This document shows, one piece after another, positions 46,301-56,227 of a stretch of DNA of 64,000 nucleotides. The stretch's first letter is position 1; every line of letters starts with the position of its first letter. The notes below the pieces were generated by a model. That model ran no database searches, was not told the DNA's origin, and worked only from the letters and a program-made list of their open reading frames with translations. A program made the position numbers and the translations under genes. Origin of the DNA: Incurvaria masculella (Eukaryota > Arthropoda > Insecta > Lepidoptera > Incurvariidae). The stretch lies in NCBI GenBank assembly GCA_946894095.1, contig OX335662.1:12356001-12420000 (forward strand), read 5' to 3'.

Positions 46301-48503
46301 CGCTAAAGTTATTCTACAGAAGCTTTGGCTTCACAAATTGTCCTGGGATGAAATCTTACCTGAAGATGTCCAAGCAGCTTGGCAGAGTTTCATTCTACAC
46401 CTTCCAAGTCTTAATGATCTACGTATTCATAGACGAGTACTCTGTGATCTCCCAAAATCTGTTGAAATTCACGTATTCTCAGACGCGTCTCAGGATGCAT
46501 ATGGTGCATGCTTATACTTGCGATCAACAAATAGCGAAACAGACGAGCACGAGGTGCACTTGCTCTGCTCGAAGAGCAAGGTGGCACCGCTAAAGCCAAC
46601 TACCATTCCGCGTCTCGAGTTATGTGGAGCTGTCGTAGCTGCACGGCTTTTAGAAAAAGTCCATAACTCCTTAAGACTCAAAGTAGATAGGTGCGTTCTG
46701 TGGTCAGATTCATCAATAGTGCTAGGTTGGATAAAAATGGCTCCAAATAAACTCAAGCCATTCGTTAAAAATCGCATTGCAGACATACAAGAACTAACGT
46801 GTAGGCACACCTGGCGTCATGTTTCAACTCATGAAAACCCAGCCGATTTATTATCCAGGGGAATCAGTGCAAACCACATACAGCAGGCAACCATTTGGTG
46901 GACTGGGCCTCCATTTCTCGTTAAGGACGAATCTCTTTGGCCTAAACTTAAAAGTTTCGAAAATACAGTACATTTACCGGAATTAAGGTTGGAACCGAAG
47001 TGCTTGTCGGCCCTAACCAGCATTGAGGGTTTCCCTTTTTCAAGATACTCAAACTATTCCAGAATTAAGCGCAGCATGGCTTATATCCTTCGATTTTTAC
47101 ACAATTGCAAACCGCTAGTAATAAGAAAATCAGGACCACTTACCGTAGCAGAGCTGGACGCTGCTGTAACTTGCTTGTTAAAATTCGTGCAGCTAGAGTC
47201 TTTTCCAAGTGAAATAGACCTTCTAAACAAAGGGCAAGGTTTAAACAAATCTACACTCCTCAGTTTGACTCCATTTTTAGATTCTGACGGCATCATGCGA
47301 GTTGGGGGCCGGTTAGAAAATTCAGATTTTGACTATTACAAAAAACATCCCGTTATCATCAGTGCAAAGCATCATTTTACTACTCTATTGGTACGACATG
47401 AACATATACGATTAATGCATGCAGGACCCCAGCAACTGCTTGCCTCTATTAGAGAAACCTATTGGCCAATCGGAGGCAGAAATCTAACAAAGAAGATCAC
47501 ACATCAATGTATTAGGTGTTTCCGCTTGAAAACGCATCCGGTTTCGCCAATCATGGGAAATTTGCCTAAGCACCGTGTCCTTTCCGATCTGCCCTTTAAA
47601 TGCACTGGTATTGATTACGCGGGTCCAGTTATGGCAGCGGATCGAAAAGGCCGCGGGTCCAGATTGATTAAGACATACATCGCCATTTTCGTTTGCTTCA
47701 CCACAAAATGTGTTCACTTGGAGTTGGTAACAGATTTAACCAAAGATGCATTCATGCTAGCACTGCGGCGTTTTATAAGCCGTCGTGGCAAGCCTACAGA
47801 TATCTTTTCCGACAACGGTACTGCTTTTGTTGGTGCAAATAATGATTTAAAGCGCTTCATAAAAGAAAATTCAAATAGTTTGTCAGAAGAACTGGCAAAC
47901 ACATCGATCAAGTTCCACTTTTCGCCAGCATATGCACCACATTTTGGTGGGCTATGGGAAGCGGGAGTAAAGTCAGCCAAGCACCATCTCAAACGCGTAC
48001 TTGGAAATAGTCATTGTACCTTTGAAGAGTTATATACCGTTTTAGTTCAGATAGAGGCGATCCTAAACTCCCGTCCCATTTCTCCACTCTCTTCCGACCC
48101 TGAAGACCTCCTACCCTTGACACCAGGACATTTCCTAATCGGACGAACGTTGACATCGGTACCGAGTGAAGGGATGGAAGACGTCGCGACCAACCGTCTT
48201 ACAAAATTTGAACGCATTGAGCAAATGCGACAACATTACTGGAGGAGGTGGCAAAAGGAATACATTGCGGAGCTGCAGCAGAAGACCAAGTGGAGACAAA
48301 CCAAAGGCCAACTTACCAAAGGCACCATGGTAGTCATTAAGGAGGACCTTCCCCCTCTACAATGGAACCTGGGCCGAGTACTGGAAATGTACCCAGGCGA
48401 CGACGGTATTTCCCGAGTAGCTGACATCAAAACCGTCAAAGGAACCATACGGAGAGCCTTCTCCAAAATCTGTCCCCTTCCTATCGACATCAACGACTGT
48501 TGA
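43329..48503 (+). CDS. BEL/Pao Gag-Pol polyprotein, 1,724 aa
   Basis: One uninterrupted frame. In order: Gag with a DUF1759 region (about 135-290, KIPTFSGDFHDWLEF); Cys-rich knuckle-like motifs (CPLCKGDHALFHC at 350-362 and 383-404); aspartic protease (DUF1758) with LLDSAS, catalytic D473, using DSA rather than DTG as BEL elements do; reverse transcriptase about 668-890 with ADIEKMY (D804) and YVDD at 878-881; RNase H with D1052, E1097, D1127; integrase zinc motif H1357/H1359, H1364, C1394, C1397; integrase core with D1429, D1495, E1544 (GLWEAG); C-terminal DUF5641 (about 1628-1720). All catalytic residues I looked for are present. The ATG opens the longest frame just after a stop-rich leader. 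It makes particle proteins and the enzymes that copy and integrate the element. Confidence 0.96.
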   Translation: MEPDPVSTTIKDLIKKRGSFKGRLTQFTNYVNSLPEVLTNVQIIELQMRISKFELLFSNYDQIQTEIECNTEDADLQFAERADFESQFYGTISKAQDICSTNAKASKGESVSGSSEHSMQQSVVKQTKNFRNSVKLPTIKIPTFSGDFHDWLEFHDTFLSLIHSNDDINEIQKFHYLRSSLTDRASQIIRSLEFSAANYTIAWNLLCDRYNNSRLLIQNHVKALFNIEPIKKESARSIRDLIDSLTKNIRSLQILGEPTESWDTLLIYIISAKLDFRTQREWEEFKVTKQTINLKVFSGFLKNRSDLLETIELNRADRGASTSTSASKLHGEAHKVKAFTAGTKSFKITCPLCKGDHALFHCGQFQQLSSSEREQQVKNLKLCANCFRPGNFSNVCRLGHCRKCQSKHNTLLHKEPRAAPNASRDEPQLQVNQTDVQVALSAQASNPEVLMSTALVKVHDRRGNTHVARVLLDSASMTCFITEKLCNTLDLTTVDVTGSLWGISNNVSQLKKRCSIRFQSMQGPFKCEVSCFVLPSITSSVPCSTVNRANLDIPTHLRLADPLFHMPAEIDILIGANLFWDLIGSEQIKLGRNKPTLRNTELGWLISGVTGIGTTNTQCHLSMNLDVQDQLAKFWELDNIVQRDAWSQEEHQCDLHFKKTTTRQPDGRFVVTIPLKQEAKVLGESFEMAKSRFLSLEKKLVRQPLLGKQYQDFLHEYETLGHMTITNGEHLDSQSNSISYYMPHHGIVREDSSTTKLRVVFDCSAKTTKGVSFNDIQMVGPTIQDDLMSILLRFRQHKYVLSADIEKMYRQILVTKDQRHLQKIIWRNNSSDPLNTFQLNTVTYGTAAAPYLAIRCLTELANECKDPLISEIIRKDFYVDDMLTGAETIENLKMIRNGVTKALDSGCLNLRKWRSNEPSLITVSNCDNLSLDLDAKNQGKTLGLGWSSATDELHISIDLKYDEPHLTKRGILSSIAKIFDPLGLLSPCVINAKVILQKLWLHKLSWDEILPEDVQAAWQSFILHLPSLNDLRIHRRVLCDLPKSVEIHVFSDASQDAYGACLYLRSTNSETDEHEVHLLCSKSKVAPLKPTTIPRLELCGAVVAARLLEKVHNSLRLKVDRCVLWSDSSIVLGWIKMAPNKLKPFVKNRIADIQELTCRHTWRHVSTHENPADLLSRGISANHIQQATIWWTGPPFLVKDESLWPKLKSFENTVHLPELRLEPKCLSALTSIEGFPFSRYSNYSRIKRSMAYILRFLHNCKPLVIRKSGPLTVAELDAAVTCLLKFVQLESFPSEIDLLNKGQGLNKSTLLSLTPFLDSDGIMRVGGRLENSDFDYYKKHPVIISAKHHFTTLLVRHEHIRLMHAGPQQLLASIRETYWPIGGRNLTKKITHQCIRCFRLKTHPVSPIMGNLPKHRVLSDLPFKCTGIDYAGPVMAADRKGRGSRLIKTYIAIFVCFTTKCVHLELVTDLTKDAFMLALRRFISRRGKPTDIFSDNGTAFVGANNDLKRFIKENSNSLSEELANTSIKFHFSPAYAPHFGGLWEAGVKSAKHHLKRVLGNSHCTFEELYTVLVQIEAILNSRPISPLSSDPEDLLPLTPGHFLIGRTLTSVPSEGMEDVATNRLTKFERIEQMRQHYWRRWQKEYIAELQQKTKWRQTKGQLTKGTMVVIKEDLPPLQWNLGRVLEMYPGDDGISRVADIKTVKGTIRRAFSKICPLPIDINDC

Positions 48504-48520
48504 AAGCTGCTTCTTTCAAC

Positions 48521-48531
48521 GCCGGGGGGCA
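48521..48531 (+). other. Polypurine tract of the BEL/Pao element
   Basis: CCGGGGGGCA lies directly before the 3' LTR, the place where plus-strand DNA synthesis is primed. G-rich rather than mixed A/G. Confidence 0.6.
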
Positions 48532-48789
48532 TGTTACGAACTGTTCGAACGAATCGGATTCGCATGCCAGCGACGAGCGTAGCGAGCACGGCTCTCCCCC
48601 GCCGCCGCGCACCTCCGACAGCATCCCACACCGCGCGGCGCGGACAAACCAGTCCGTCTACATACGTCGAATTAGAAGCTACCTACATACGCTGCTATAG
48701 TTGTTATTTAAGTCTTGTTTTACGGTGCAATATACGCAATATCAAAGTTACAGTCCACATTCATTTATTATCGCCACTCAACACCAACA
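48532..48789 (+). repeat. BEL/Pao 3' LTR
   Basis: Identical by eye to the 5' LTR over all 258 bp. The element begins 29 nt after the polyprotein stop and is followed by the target duplication GCTGG. Confidence 0.95.
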
Positions 48790-48934
48790 GCTGGATAACA
48801 TTTAAATTTTTGATAACGTCAAATGACGCATTTTTTTGTTTGTAGGACAATCCAATGCAAAAAAATAATAATTGATGGCTGCTTCAATAACATCAATAAA
48901 TTAAAAATTCAGAAAGTGATTTCATCATATACAC

Positions 48935-49431
48935 TTTGATCAATAAGTTCCGGGAATTTGTAGTTTGAATTTAAAATGCTTTACCGATTCGAATATTTAT
49001 TTTTTCTCAGGCTGGTACACCTTTCCCTGACACTCCTGCCAAATGTCAAATCTTAAATGTCATTAGTAATTGTTTGGCGTCTGTTTATATCAATCAAGTT
49101 TTTGAAATTCGTCGCATTTCAAAATGGAAAAAAAATTTAACAAAGAATTTGTTTGAAGTTATGTGTTTCCAACGAAATCTCTTGTGCTGATGCATTCAGA
49201 ATGCTACAAAAAGCCTACGGGGACTCTGTTCTCTCAAAAACAAGAGTATACGAGTGGTATTCGTCGTTCAAAAATGGTCTCAAAGAAGTTGACGATGCAC
49301 CTCGTCGTGGACGCCCTTCAACATCAACTACCGATCATAACGTCGAAAAAGTTCAAAAAATCGTACTCGAAAATCAGAAGATCCCTAAAAATCAGAATCA
49401 AAATCGGTCAGGACGCCGTTATTTAATTTGA
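48935..49431 (+). pseudogene. Truncated mariner-family transposon with broken transposase N terminus
   Basis: The left part holds a terminal-repeat-like CACTTTGATCAATAAG. The translated 49153-49431 stretch reads LCVSNEISCADAFRMLQKAYG, TRVYEWYSSFKNG and APRRGRPSTSTTD, the N-terminal helix-turn-helix region of mariner transposases. An upstream ATGGAAAAAAAATTT start is separated from it by a frameshift and stop at about 49,152, and the catalytic DDD/E domain is absent, the sequence running into another repeat near 49,431. Dead copy. Confidence 0.85.
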
Positions 49432-49879
49432 GACATTAACCCGAGCGGAGCTTCTAAGCTTGCCTGAAAATTTCATCGAAATCGGTCCAGCCATTTTTGA
49501 GTCCATAGGGAATATACAAACATACATACATACACAATAAGTGTTTGATACATGGATAATTCACATATTTTTTTTTTGCGTATAAGTTGCTACAATAAAT
49601 TGTTTCCACCATAACCATTCCTTTCGGAGATCCCATTAGCCAAATATAAAAAAAAAATCGAAAATGCCTCAACATAAGGTCTTATCGTGAACTAGTTAAA
49701 TAACCTTAAAATGTATTTAAAATGTCCTTTTAGAACATAAAGAACAACTTAGTGAAGCACCTCAGTAAGTCCAAATTAACTAGAAAATTGTTTATTAGTA
49801 ACTTTTTATTGAATACATATTTTAATAAGATGATTTTTTTTTTTTAAATGTCATATGATCTAGTAGTATATGATTAATA

Positions 49880-50250
49880 GTAGCCTATTGGCGCGGGGAC
49901 TTGCCTAGCATACCAGAGGCCTGGGTTCAAATCCTCGCCCCGTTCATTCATCACTTTCTTTCTCATTCTGAGTTGAATAAGTGCATTTCGCCACGAATGC
50001 GAGCTGTTCCATGGTTCGGTAAAACCACAGATCACCTGCCCCTACTAGATGCCCGCCGGGTTGGTACCATTGCATTGGATGAAAAGATGGTCGAAACGGC
50101 AATGACAAAATTGTTCGTGTTTTCTATCCAGTTCAATGTAGCCGTGCTCATTAAGAAAAGGTCTTGATATGGCACCTAATTCCTTCGGGAATGTGGCGTA
50201 TCGGGCTAAAATAATAACGGTAGTTGTTTAGCCATCCATGTCAGTTTTAA
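49880..50250 (+). mobile_element. tRNA-derived SINE, copy 5
   Basis: Head AGTAGCCTATTGGCGCGGGG, B box GGTTCAAATCC. The 3' tail was hit at TTAA by the family-1 MITE at 50251. Confidence 0.83.
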
Positions 50251-50731
50251 GGTGGCCCAACCCGGCGGGACTAACTCATTCGCGGGCACTGTACAAAACC
50301 GCGCTGTTGCGCTCTGGGACCTTCTCTGTTTCAAAGAAAAAGACAGCCTCCGTGATAAGGAAAATGCAACATGTCCACAAAAAAGATAATGTGCATAATG
50401 AATGATTTGGTAAGATTTTCGAAAATTTTGATTTCAAAACCACTTATAGCTAAAAGTAAACCACGACCGCTGTAGTCTCAAAAATCTAACAAAATCCAAA
50501 TAGATCTTATATTCTTAAATAAATTCTTAAATAAATCTTAATTAAATAAGCCATAGATGACGATGATTGCGTAATAAACCACCAAAGTTATTGTATAAAA
50601 CGTGCGAAAAATTCGAACTTTCGGACCTTATAACTTAGAAACCAAACACAATTTTACAATGCCAACGGTCATCAGACATCTAGTGATCTTCTTTCCCCGT
50701 TTGTATGGGAAGTTGAGCGGGTTGGGCCACC
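50251..50731 (+). mobile_element. TTAA MITE, family 1, copy 5 (481 bp)
   Basis: GGTGGCCCAACCCGGCGGG ... GCGGGTTGGGCCACC, TTAA at 50247-50250 and 50732-50735. It sits in the 3' tail of SINE copy 5. About 60 bp shorter than copy 1 through internal deletions. Confidence 0.85.
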
Positions 50732-50924
50732 TTAAAAAATATAAGTAAAAGTGACATTTATGTATTAACAAATTATTCCATTTACATTAAGATTTCTGCC
50801 TTGAGGTAATAAAGTTCAGAAATGGATACTTTCTCTGTAACCAATTTATTGAATTTAAAAACATGCAACAAGTGGTAACATTTATTGCAAGTATGCACAC
50901 CAAATTTTTGTTTTGGTTAGTAGT

Positions 50925-51185
50925 ACTATTTCATTTCATTTCATTTCATTTATTTATTCAACTTCTGGTAGTAAAACTACACTAAGTCATGTCACAATTT
51001 GATTGATCCGCGGATTCGATCAACCAGTGAAGAAGAACCCGCAAAGAAACTTCACTGGTCTATAAATTATGTTTTTTTTTTGGTCTTTTTTTTTTTCGTC
51101 CACATAAATGATATGACACAATTATGATTTCATACCTAAATGCTACTGCCAAACTTACATTGGTAGAACGGTCTGGAGCAAAGAA
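50925..51185 (-). mobile_element. LINE 3' UTR with ATTTC tail
   Basis: Begins with an (ATTTC)n run, then AACTTCTGGTAGTAAAACTA, ATCCGCGGATTCGATCA and CGTCCACATAAATGATATGA. Related pieces lie at 30,660-30,830 (opposite strand), 58,920-58,985 and 63,425-63,560. Confidence 0.6.
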
Positions 51186-51704
51186 CTATGTAATCAAATG
51201 ATTGCTTGCAAAATATCCTACAGCCGCCAGTGACTCACTTTGCGTGCGCTTCGAAACACGTGATGTAAGATGCCATGTCTTCGTCGAGCCTACTCTACCA
51301 GGAACCCAAATTGGGGTCAATGTTGATTCTTGAACCTAATATGACACCGTGTTGAAACGGAGAAACCGACCATTTCATATTCATACGTTTAATTGTTTTT
51401 TTTTTGGCTCTTAGCCAGAGACGACCAATCACGGCCGTTTGTTCTTTTCTATTTTTACCCGACTGCGCAAGAAGGAGGGGTTATTTTTTATGTAAGTGGA
51501 CATGGGTGGCTAATACCAAACGCACCGTCATGATACATGGCCAACACACCGCGTTTCCGAAGGAATCAGGTACCATGCCATGCCAGGACCTTCCCTATAT
51601 TAGGGCGGCTACTTTTCCAGCTTCATTGACCATATTTTTGGCCGTGCAACAAAAGGAAGGTCCTGGAATCGCACCTAGTTCCCATGAGGTGTCAGTCAGT
51701 TAGT

Positions 51705-52140
51705 CAGCGTGTTTGCGTCTAATGCTCGACATAGGCCTCTTAAATTTTTAGGGTTCCGTACCCAAAGGGTGAAAACAGAACCCTATTACTAAGCCTCCGC
51801 TGTCCGTCCGTCCGTCCGTCCGTCCGTCTGTCACAGGGCTGTATCTCATGAACCGTAATAGGTGGGCAGCTGAAATTTTCAGATAGTATGTACTTATTTT
51901 GCCGCTATAACAACAAATAGGTAAAATTCAAAAATATAAACATTAAAGGGGGGCCCCATAAAAAAAACGTGATTTTTTGGTGTTGATGGTATGGAACCCT
52001 TCGTGCGCGAGTCCGACTCGCACTTGGCCGGTTTTTCTCCAATCCTCCCGGCCCTCCGCGGTACGGAACCACTGCTTTCCGCCGATATGCACTTGATGTC
52101 GTCGTCCCAGTAGGGTAGGTGATGTCGTCGGGTAGGACGA
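51705..52140 (-). mobile_element. LINE 3' end split by a GACG element
   Basis: GCGTGTTTGCGTCTAATGCT...GGCCTCTTAAA at 51,705-51,744 continues as CTCCAATCCTCCCGGCCCTC at 52,037, as in the fragment at 36,569. The GACG element between them inserted later. Confidence 0.65.
51745..52036 (-). repeat. GACG-microsatellite element, copy 3
   Basis: Reverse orientation, from TTTTTAGGGTTCCGTACCCA to TTGGCCGGTTTTT. Interrupts a LINE 3' end. Confidence 0.87.
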
Positions 52141-52542
52141 CGAGGTGTGTTAGGCTAATATCATGACAGCAGTTTTGCTAGAAGCGATCTATGTCTACTT
52201 ACATAAAAAAACATATACCTATTCATAAAAATGGCAGGTAAGTCCTTCAAAATACAACCTAGGGTTATTTAAACATCGCATGAATCCGGCCGAACGGTAT
52301 GGTGTTCACAGTGCCCGAAAATTTCCGAAAGCCCATGGGCGTCTTCGGGTGCATCTTGGTTGTATACACGCCGCGTTACACATAATGAGCGTCACGTAGT
52401 TCAGGAGAGCGAGGATTTAAAATCCCCTTTTTTTATTTTTACCACTGTTTTCATCACCTATTCCAAAGTAACTCATCGGATTTCAGGTAGCTGGAGGTGT
52501 TGGAAACGGGCGTTAGTTATATAAATGGATTTCTTTGCGTAT

Positions 52543-52602
52543 ATATGAAATGAAAATGAAATGAAATGAAATGAAATGAAATGAAATGAAATGAAATGAA
52601 AT
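52543..52602. repeat. (GAAAT)n microsatellite
   Basis: About eleven ATGAA/GAAAT units, probably the 3' tail of a retroposon whose body continues with TTTATTAGATGCAACATTTA. Confidence 0.9.
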
Positions 52603-52797
52603 GTTTATTAGATGCAACATTTATACACAAATTATGCGATCTCTCTCCCCTAAACTAGCTATACAGCTGTAACATAAAGGAGAGTTACAAAGTAAATTTA
52701 ATTAATTAGTTTAGGTATGCGAGTATTTCAAATTAATCTATTACATTTCTGTTTTTAGGACTTTGGTGTGTTGTGTTCTCTATGGGTTTTGTAGTGT

Positions 52798-52905
52798 GAT
52801 GTGTTGTGTTGTGTTGTGGTGTGGTGTGGTGTGGTGTGGTGTGGTGTGGTGTGGTGTGGTGTGGTGCGATGTGATGTGATGTGATGTGATGTAGTGTGGA
52901 CTGAA
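52798..52905. repeat. (GGTGT)n / (GATGT)n microsatellite
   Basis: About 14 GGTGT units followed by GATGT units. The reverse frame gives an artificial His/Thr-rich peptide. Confidence 0.93.
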
Positions 52906-53129
52906 GTCGTTTGAGGTGGTGTCTTGTGTTGTGACGTATCATAATGTGGTGTGTGTCAGGTTTTTATGTAATTGGCTCAAACCAAAACCGAGAATTTGAG
53001 TTCAGTATCTTCATAATCCATTTTCATAAGCCAATTGAACACTTGTGTTTTGCAGTTATAACGAGTCATTTTTCTTATGTCTAATTCTTTATCAGCTTTG
53101 TTATACATATGCGGTTAATGGTTAATGAT

Positions 53130-53345
53130 TCGAAATCAATGTAAAATTGTAGATCCACTTCCCCTACTAGGTGTATGGTTAAGTCCGCCCGGGTTGATCC
53201 CCTTGGATGAAATATGGTCGAATCGGCATAGATAAATAGTCCGTCTTTTCTATCCAGTTCAATGTAGCCATGCTGATAAAGGCAATGGTCTGGCATGGCA
53301 CCTAATTTATTCGGCAATGCGGCGCGTTGGGCTAATATAACGACG
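53130..53345 (+). mobile_element. Degraded partial SINE
   Basis: Body only (CCACTTCCCCTACTAGGTG, CAGTTCAATGTAGCCATGCT). Older than copy 6 beside it. Confidence 0.7.
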
Positions 53346-53498
53346 GTGGGCCTGAGGAGAGATACCGTACGTCATACATAGGACGTACAAACCTCACCGG
53401 AAACTGCTTATTTTCGCTGGTGCTATGACATTTCTAACCATCGCCATGTCCCGTCACTGCCAGAAATGCTTACACCGCCATTATACTAAGCTTGATAA

Positions 53499-53899
53499 GG
53501 CTCGTAGCCTAGTGGCGCGGGGACTGGCCTAGCGTACCAGAGGCCCGCGTTCAATACCAACTTGCACCACTGTCTTTCTCTTTCAGAGTTCGATAAGTGC
53601 ATTTCGTCACGAATTGCGAGCTGCTCCATGGTTCGGAATCCATGTAAAACTGTAGGTCCCCTTCCCCTACTAGGTGGTAGGGTTTAAGCCCGCGCGGGTT
53701 AGTACCATCGCATTGGATTAAAAGATGGTCGAAGCGGCAATGAAAAATTGTCCGTGTTTTCCATCCAGTTCAATGTAGCCGCGCTCATAAAGGGAAGGTC
53801 CTGGTATGGCACCTGATTCTTTCGGGAATGTGGTGTATTGGGCTAATATCATAACGGTAGTTGTGTGGTATTAGCCATCCATGTCGCATAAAAAAAAAA
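53499..53899 (+). mobile_element. tRNA-derived SINE, copy 6
   Basis: Head GGCTCGTAGCCTAGTGGCGC, B box CGTTCAATACC, full body, A10 tail. Directly follows an older partial copy at 53,130-53,345 and a LINE-like repeat. Confidence 0.88.
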
Positions 53900-54800
53900 G
53901 ATAGGCGTTACATTTTAACTGTAAATCAAGTATTGTCATTGTAATTAAAACATATTTTTGATTTTTATTGATTTATATTTGTTGTATTCTGAAATGTAAA
54001 TTGCAACACCACCTGTGGACTTTTATTATCTCTATTCATCACTGGTGTGGCATTAGCAGTCCATCCCTTCTTCTTTAGTCTATGGTATTATTGTTTGTAA
54101 CTGCATAACACCATAAATAGAGCTGCGTGGTAAATTCTTATGAATTTTTGGCTTTCGCCGTCGAGACATGATAACTAGGATCGATAATCTTCGCTTCAAC
54201 ATTAGGCAAACTTTTAAATGAAAGTTCCGGTGATCCCAGGTCCGGAGAACATTTTGTCCGGCGAATAAGCCTGGCAATTCAAAGAGGTAACACCGCCAGT
54301 ATTTTAGGCACCTACAGCTGCAGTTTCGGATCTTTTAGATGAAGTTTTTTATCTTAATATTTAAATTACACATGTAGTCTAATATTCCTACCTGTAAATT
54401 AAAGAGACTGTAACTTCATGGTATTAACCATCATTGTTCACATAAAAATGCTTTTGCAAAAATTATCGAAAGACATCCATCATGAGCATGAATCGTTTTT
54501 CAAAAGCACGGAGTTCCCTAGCGCGAGTGGTGACGTCACATCTGGTGCTCCCATTATCTGCATAGGATGTCCGCCGGTCGACCGACCGAGATGTGGACGA
54601 GTTGCACAACTCCGGTTACGCTGCGCTCCGTCGAGAAAGTGTGACTCATCTCGGTCGGAGCAGCGAATAGAATGTCTGTCACCGGCACAGAACATGCGCT
54701 TAGTGCATTGCCTTCGGCAGGAATACATGCAACTGCTTGGATTTTTTGAATGAGCCCTACAAACGCAGCGACACCCGAAATCGGCTCAAAAGGGTCCTGT

Positions 54801-54987
54801 GGGGTTACCATGGTAAGTTAACTCGCCGGGTGAATAGCAGGTGAACAGGCAAGACAGTGAATTGAACGACGTATTGCACGGACAAGTGACCCGAAATTTA
54901 CCAGTTGGCGGTACGAAACTCAACTAAACGTCAGATATAATTGCTCTTTTGCCTGTTCAACTGAGGGTGATTTTCTATGGTAACCCC
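54801..54987. mobile_element. Short MITE with GGGGTTACCAT ends (187 bp)
   Basis: GGGGTTACCAT at 54801 and ATGGTAACCCC at 54977, with inner inverted matches (CAGGTGAACAGGCAA / TTGCCTGTTCAACTG). No coding frame. Confidence 0.7.
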
Positions 54988-55724
54988 CTGGTGTGATGTT
55001 AAATAGCCTATAACCTTCCATTAGAATTGGGCTATCAAATGCACTTTTTTTCAAATAGAAGTAAGTTTTTCAAAGATATTTTAGAGATTAGTACGTTCAA
55101 ACAACAAGAAAACACTATCCTCAGATTCATTGAAGTTTTTATTGAAATCGATTCGCATTCATGCGAATTTAAATACCTATCGATATCAACCCAAATGCTT
55201 ACAGTCACCTGAGAACTGGTGAAAACAATAAAACAAACAACAAATCTTGTGTAGGTAATGTGATCTGATCTTTGAATGAAAACCTGGTCAGTTGCTAATC
55301 AAATTAATTATGAACTTCATTTATCAGTTTGCAAAATGAGCAGTAACACCAAGATAAAGCACGGAACCTTACTCCAGATGGGGAACCGGCGTAGTTTATA
55401 CAAAATAAAGAGTAAACTAGAAAAAAATCCAACAAGAAGAATTTAGGGCATAGGAGAGAAATTTAAGGAGTAGTGTTATGTGAGCGTTGGCTGGCACACA
55501 AATCACCCAATACGTCTGCGACTATGTGTGCGTAGGATATGTATACACGGGATCACCCTAGATGCCATTCGACTTTGACCCACGTACGTTTTCCCTGCAA
55601 ATACCAATGCCTGCTGTCGCGCCAGGGTGATGCGCTCTGTACGTTAAATTTACATTGGTCGTCTTAGAAAATTGGTATTTTAGTGGATCACATTGTAGGC
55701 GGCTGTGCCGTCTATTCTCTTTCC

Positions 55725-55982
55725 TTTTTAGCGTTCCGTACCCAAACGATGCCAATGGGACCCTATTGGTAAGCCTCCACTGTCCGTTGGTCCGTCTGTC
55801 GGGCTGTAACTCATGAATAAGACAGTTGAAATGTATTTATATTGCCGCTATGACAACAAATACAAAATAAAATAAAAACATTTAAGGGGCATCCATGCCA
55901 GAATCGTCATTTATTTGTGTTAAGTCTTGTACGATGGTACGAAAACTTTCGTGTCGGAACTTTCCGACTCGCACTTGGCCAG
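55725..55982 (-). repeat. GACG-microsatellite element, copy 4, degraded
   Basis: TTTTTAGCGTTCCGTACCCA to CTCGCACTTGGCC, with the microsatellite reduced to CCGTTGGTCCGTCTGTC. Lies just downstream of the FMO stop and may supply its poly(A) signal. Confidence 0.75.
55910..55915 (-). terminator. Candidate poly(A) signal of FMO
   Basis: AATAAA on the minus strand about 130 nt after the FMO stop, inside a degraded GACG-type repeat. If used, the transcript would end in transposon sequence. Confidence 0.35.
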
Positions 55983-56041
55983 TCGTTTATCATTATTTGT
56001 GCCTCTCATTCGTGGTTGGGAACAGCCTGTGCGCTCCAGGG

Positions 56042-56227
56042 CTAGGCGTCTCCTCCGGGCCGGTACGCCCTGGTGAAGTTGTGCTCGTTCAGGATGGTAT
56101 ACTCGAAGTTCCTGAAGGTGCGATAGCTGTACACCGCGCTCTCGACCACGGCCTTGCGGATGGACATCAGGACAGGCGGGACGAGCGTCACCCCGGCCTC
56201 GGCCGTCAGGTTGGCGTAGTACTGTTT
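56042..56227 (-). CDS. FMO terminal exon
   Basis: Acceptor CACTTTCAG, 61 codons and TAG. Starts KQYYANLTAEAGV, like the EYM..LA...G segment of FMOs, and ends RAYRPGGDA. A 183-bp tandem array begins within a few bases of its 3' splice site. Confidence 0.9.
   Translation of the reverse strand, partial: KQYYANLTAEAGVTLVPPVLMSIRKAVVESAVYSYRTFRNFEYTILNEHNFTRAYRPGGDA

Larger units (their letters stand above)
42067..48789 (+). mobile_element. Intact BEL/Pao LTR retrotransposon, 6,723 bp
   Basis: Two 258-bp LTRs (42067-42324, 48532-48789) look identical base for base. They are flanked by the 5-bp target duplication GCTGG (42062-42066, 48790-48794). Internally: a 1-kb leader, one long Gag-Pol frame and a G-rich purine tract before the 3' LTR. 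Identical LTRs and an open frame point to a very recent insertion that may still be competent. No env-like frame follows pol. Confidence 0.97.

Noticed and set aside
54418..54811. Overlapping frames of 82-111 codons on both strands
   Set aside because: No recognisable domain; GACCGAGATG / CATCTCGGTC inverted blocks and the adjoining MITE suggest repeat DNA.
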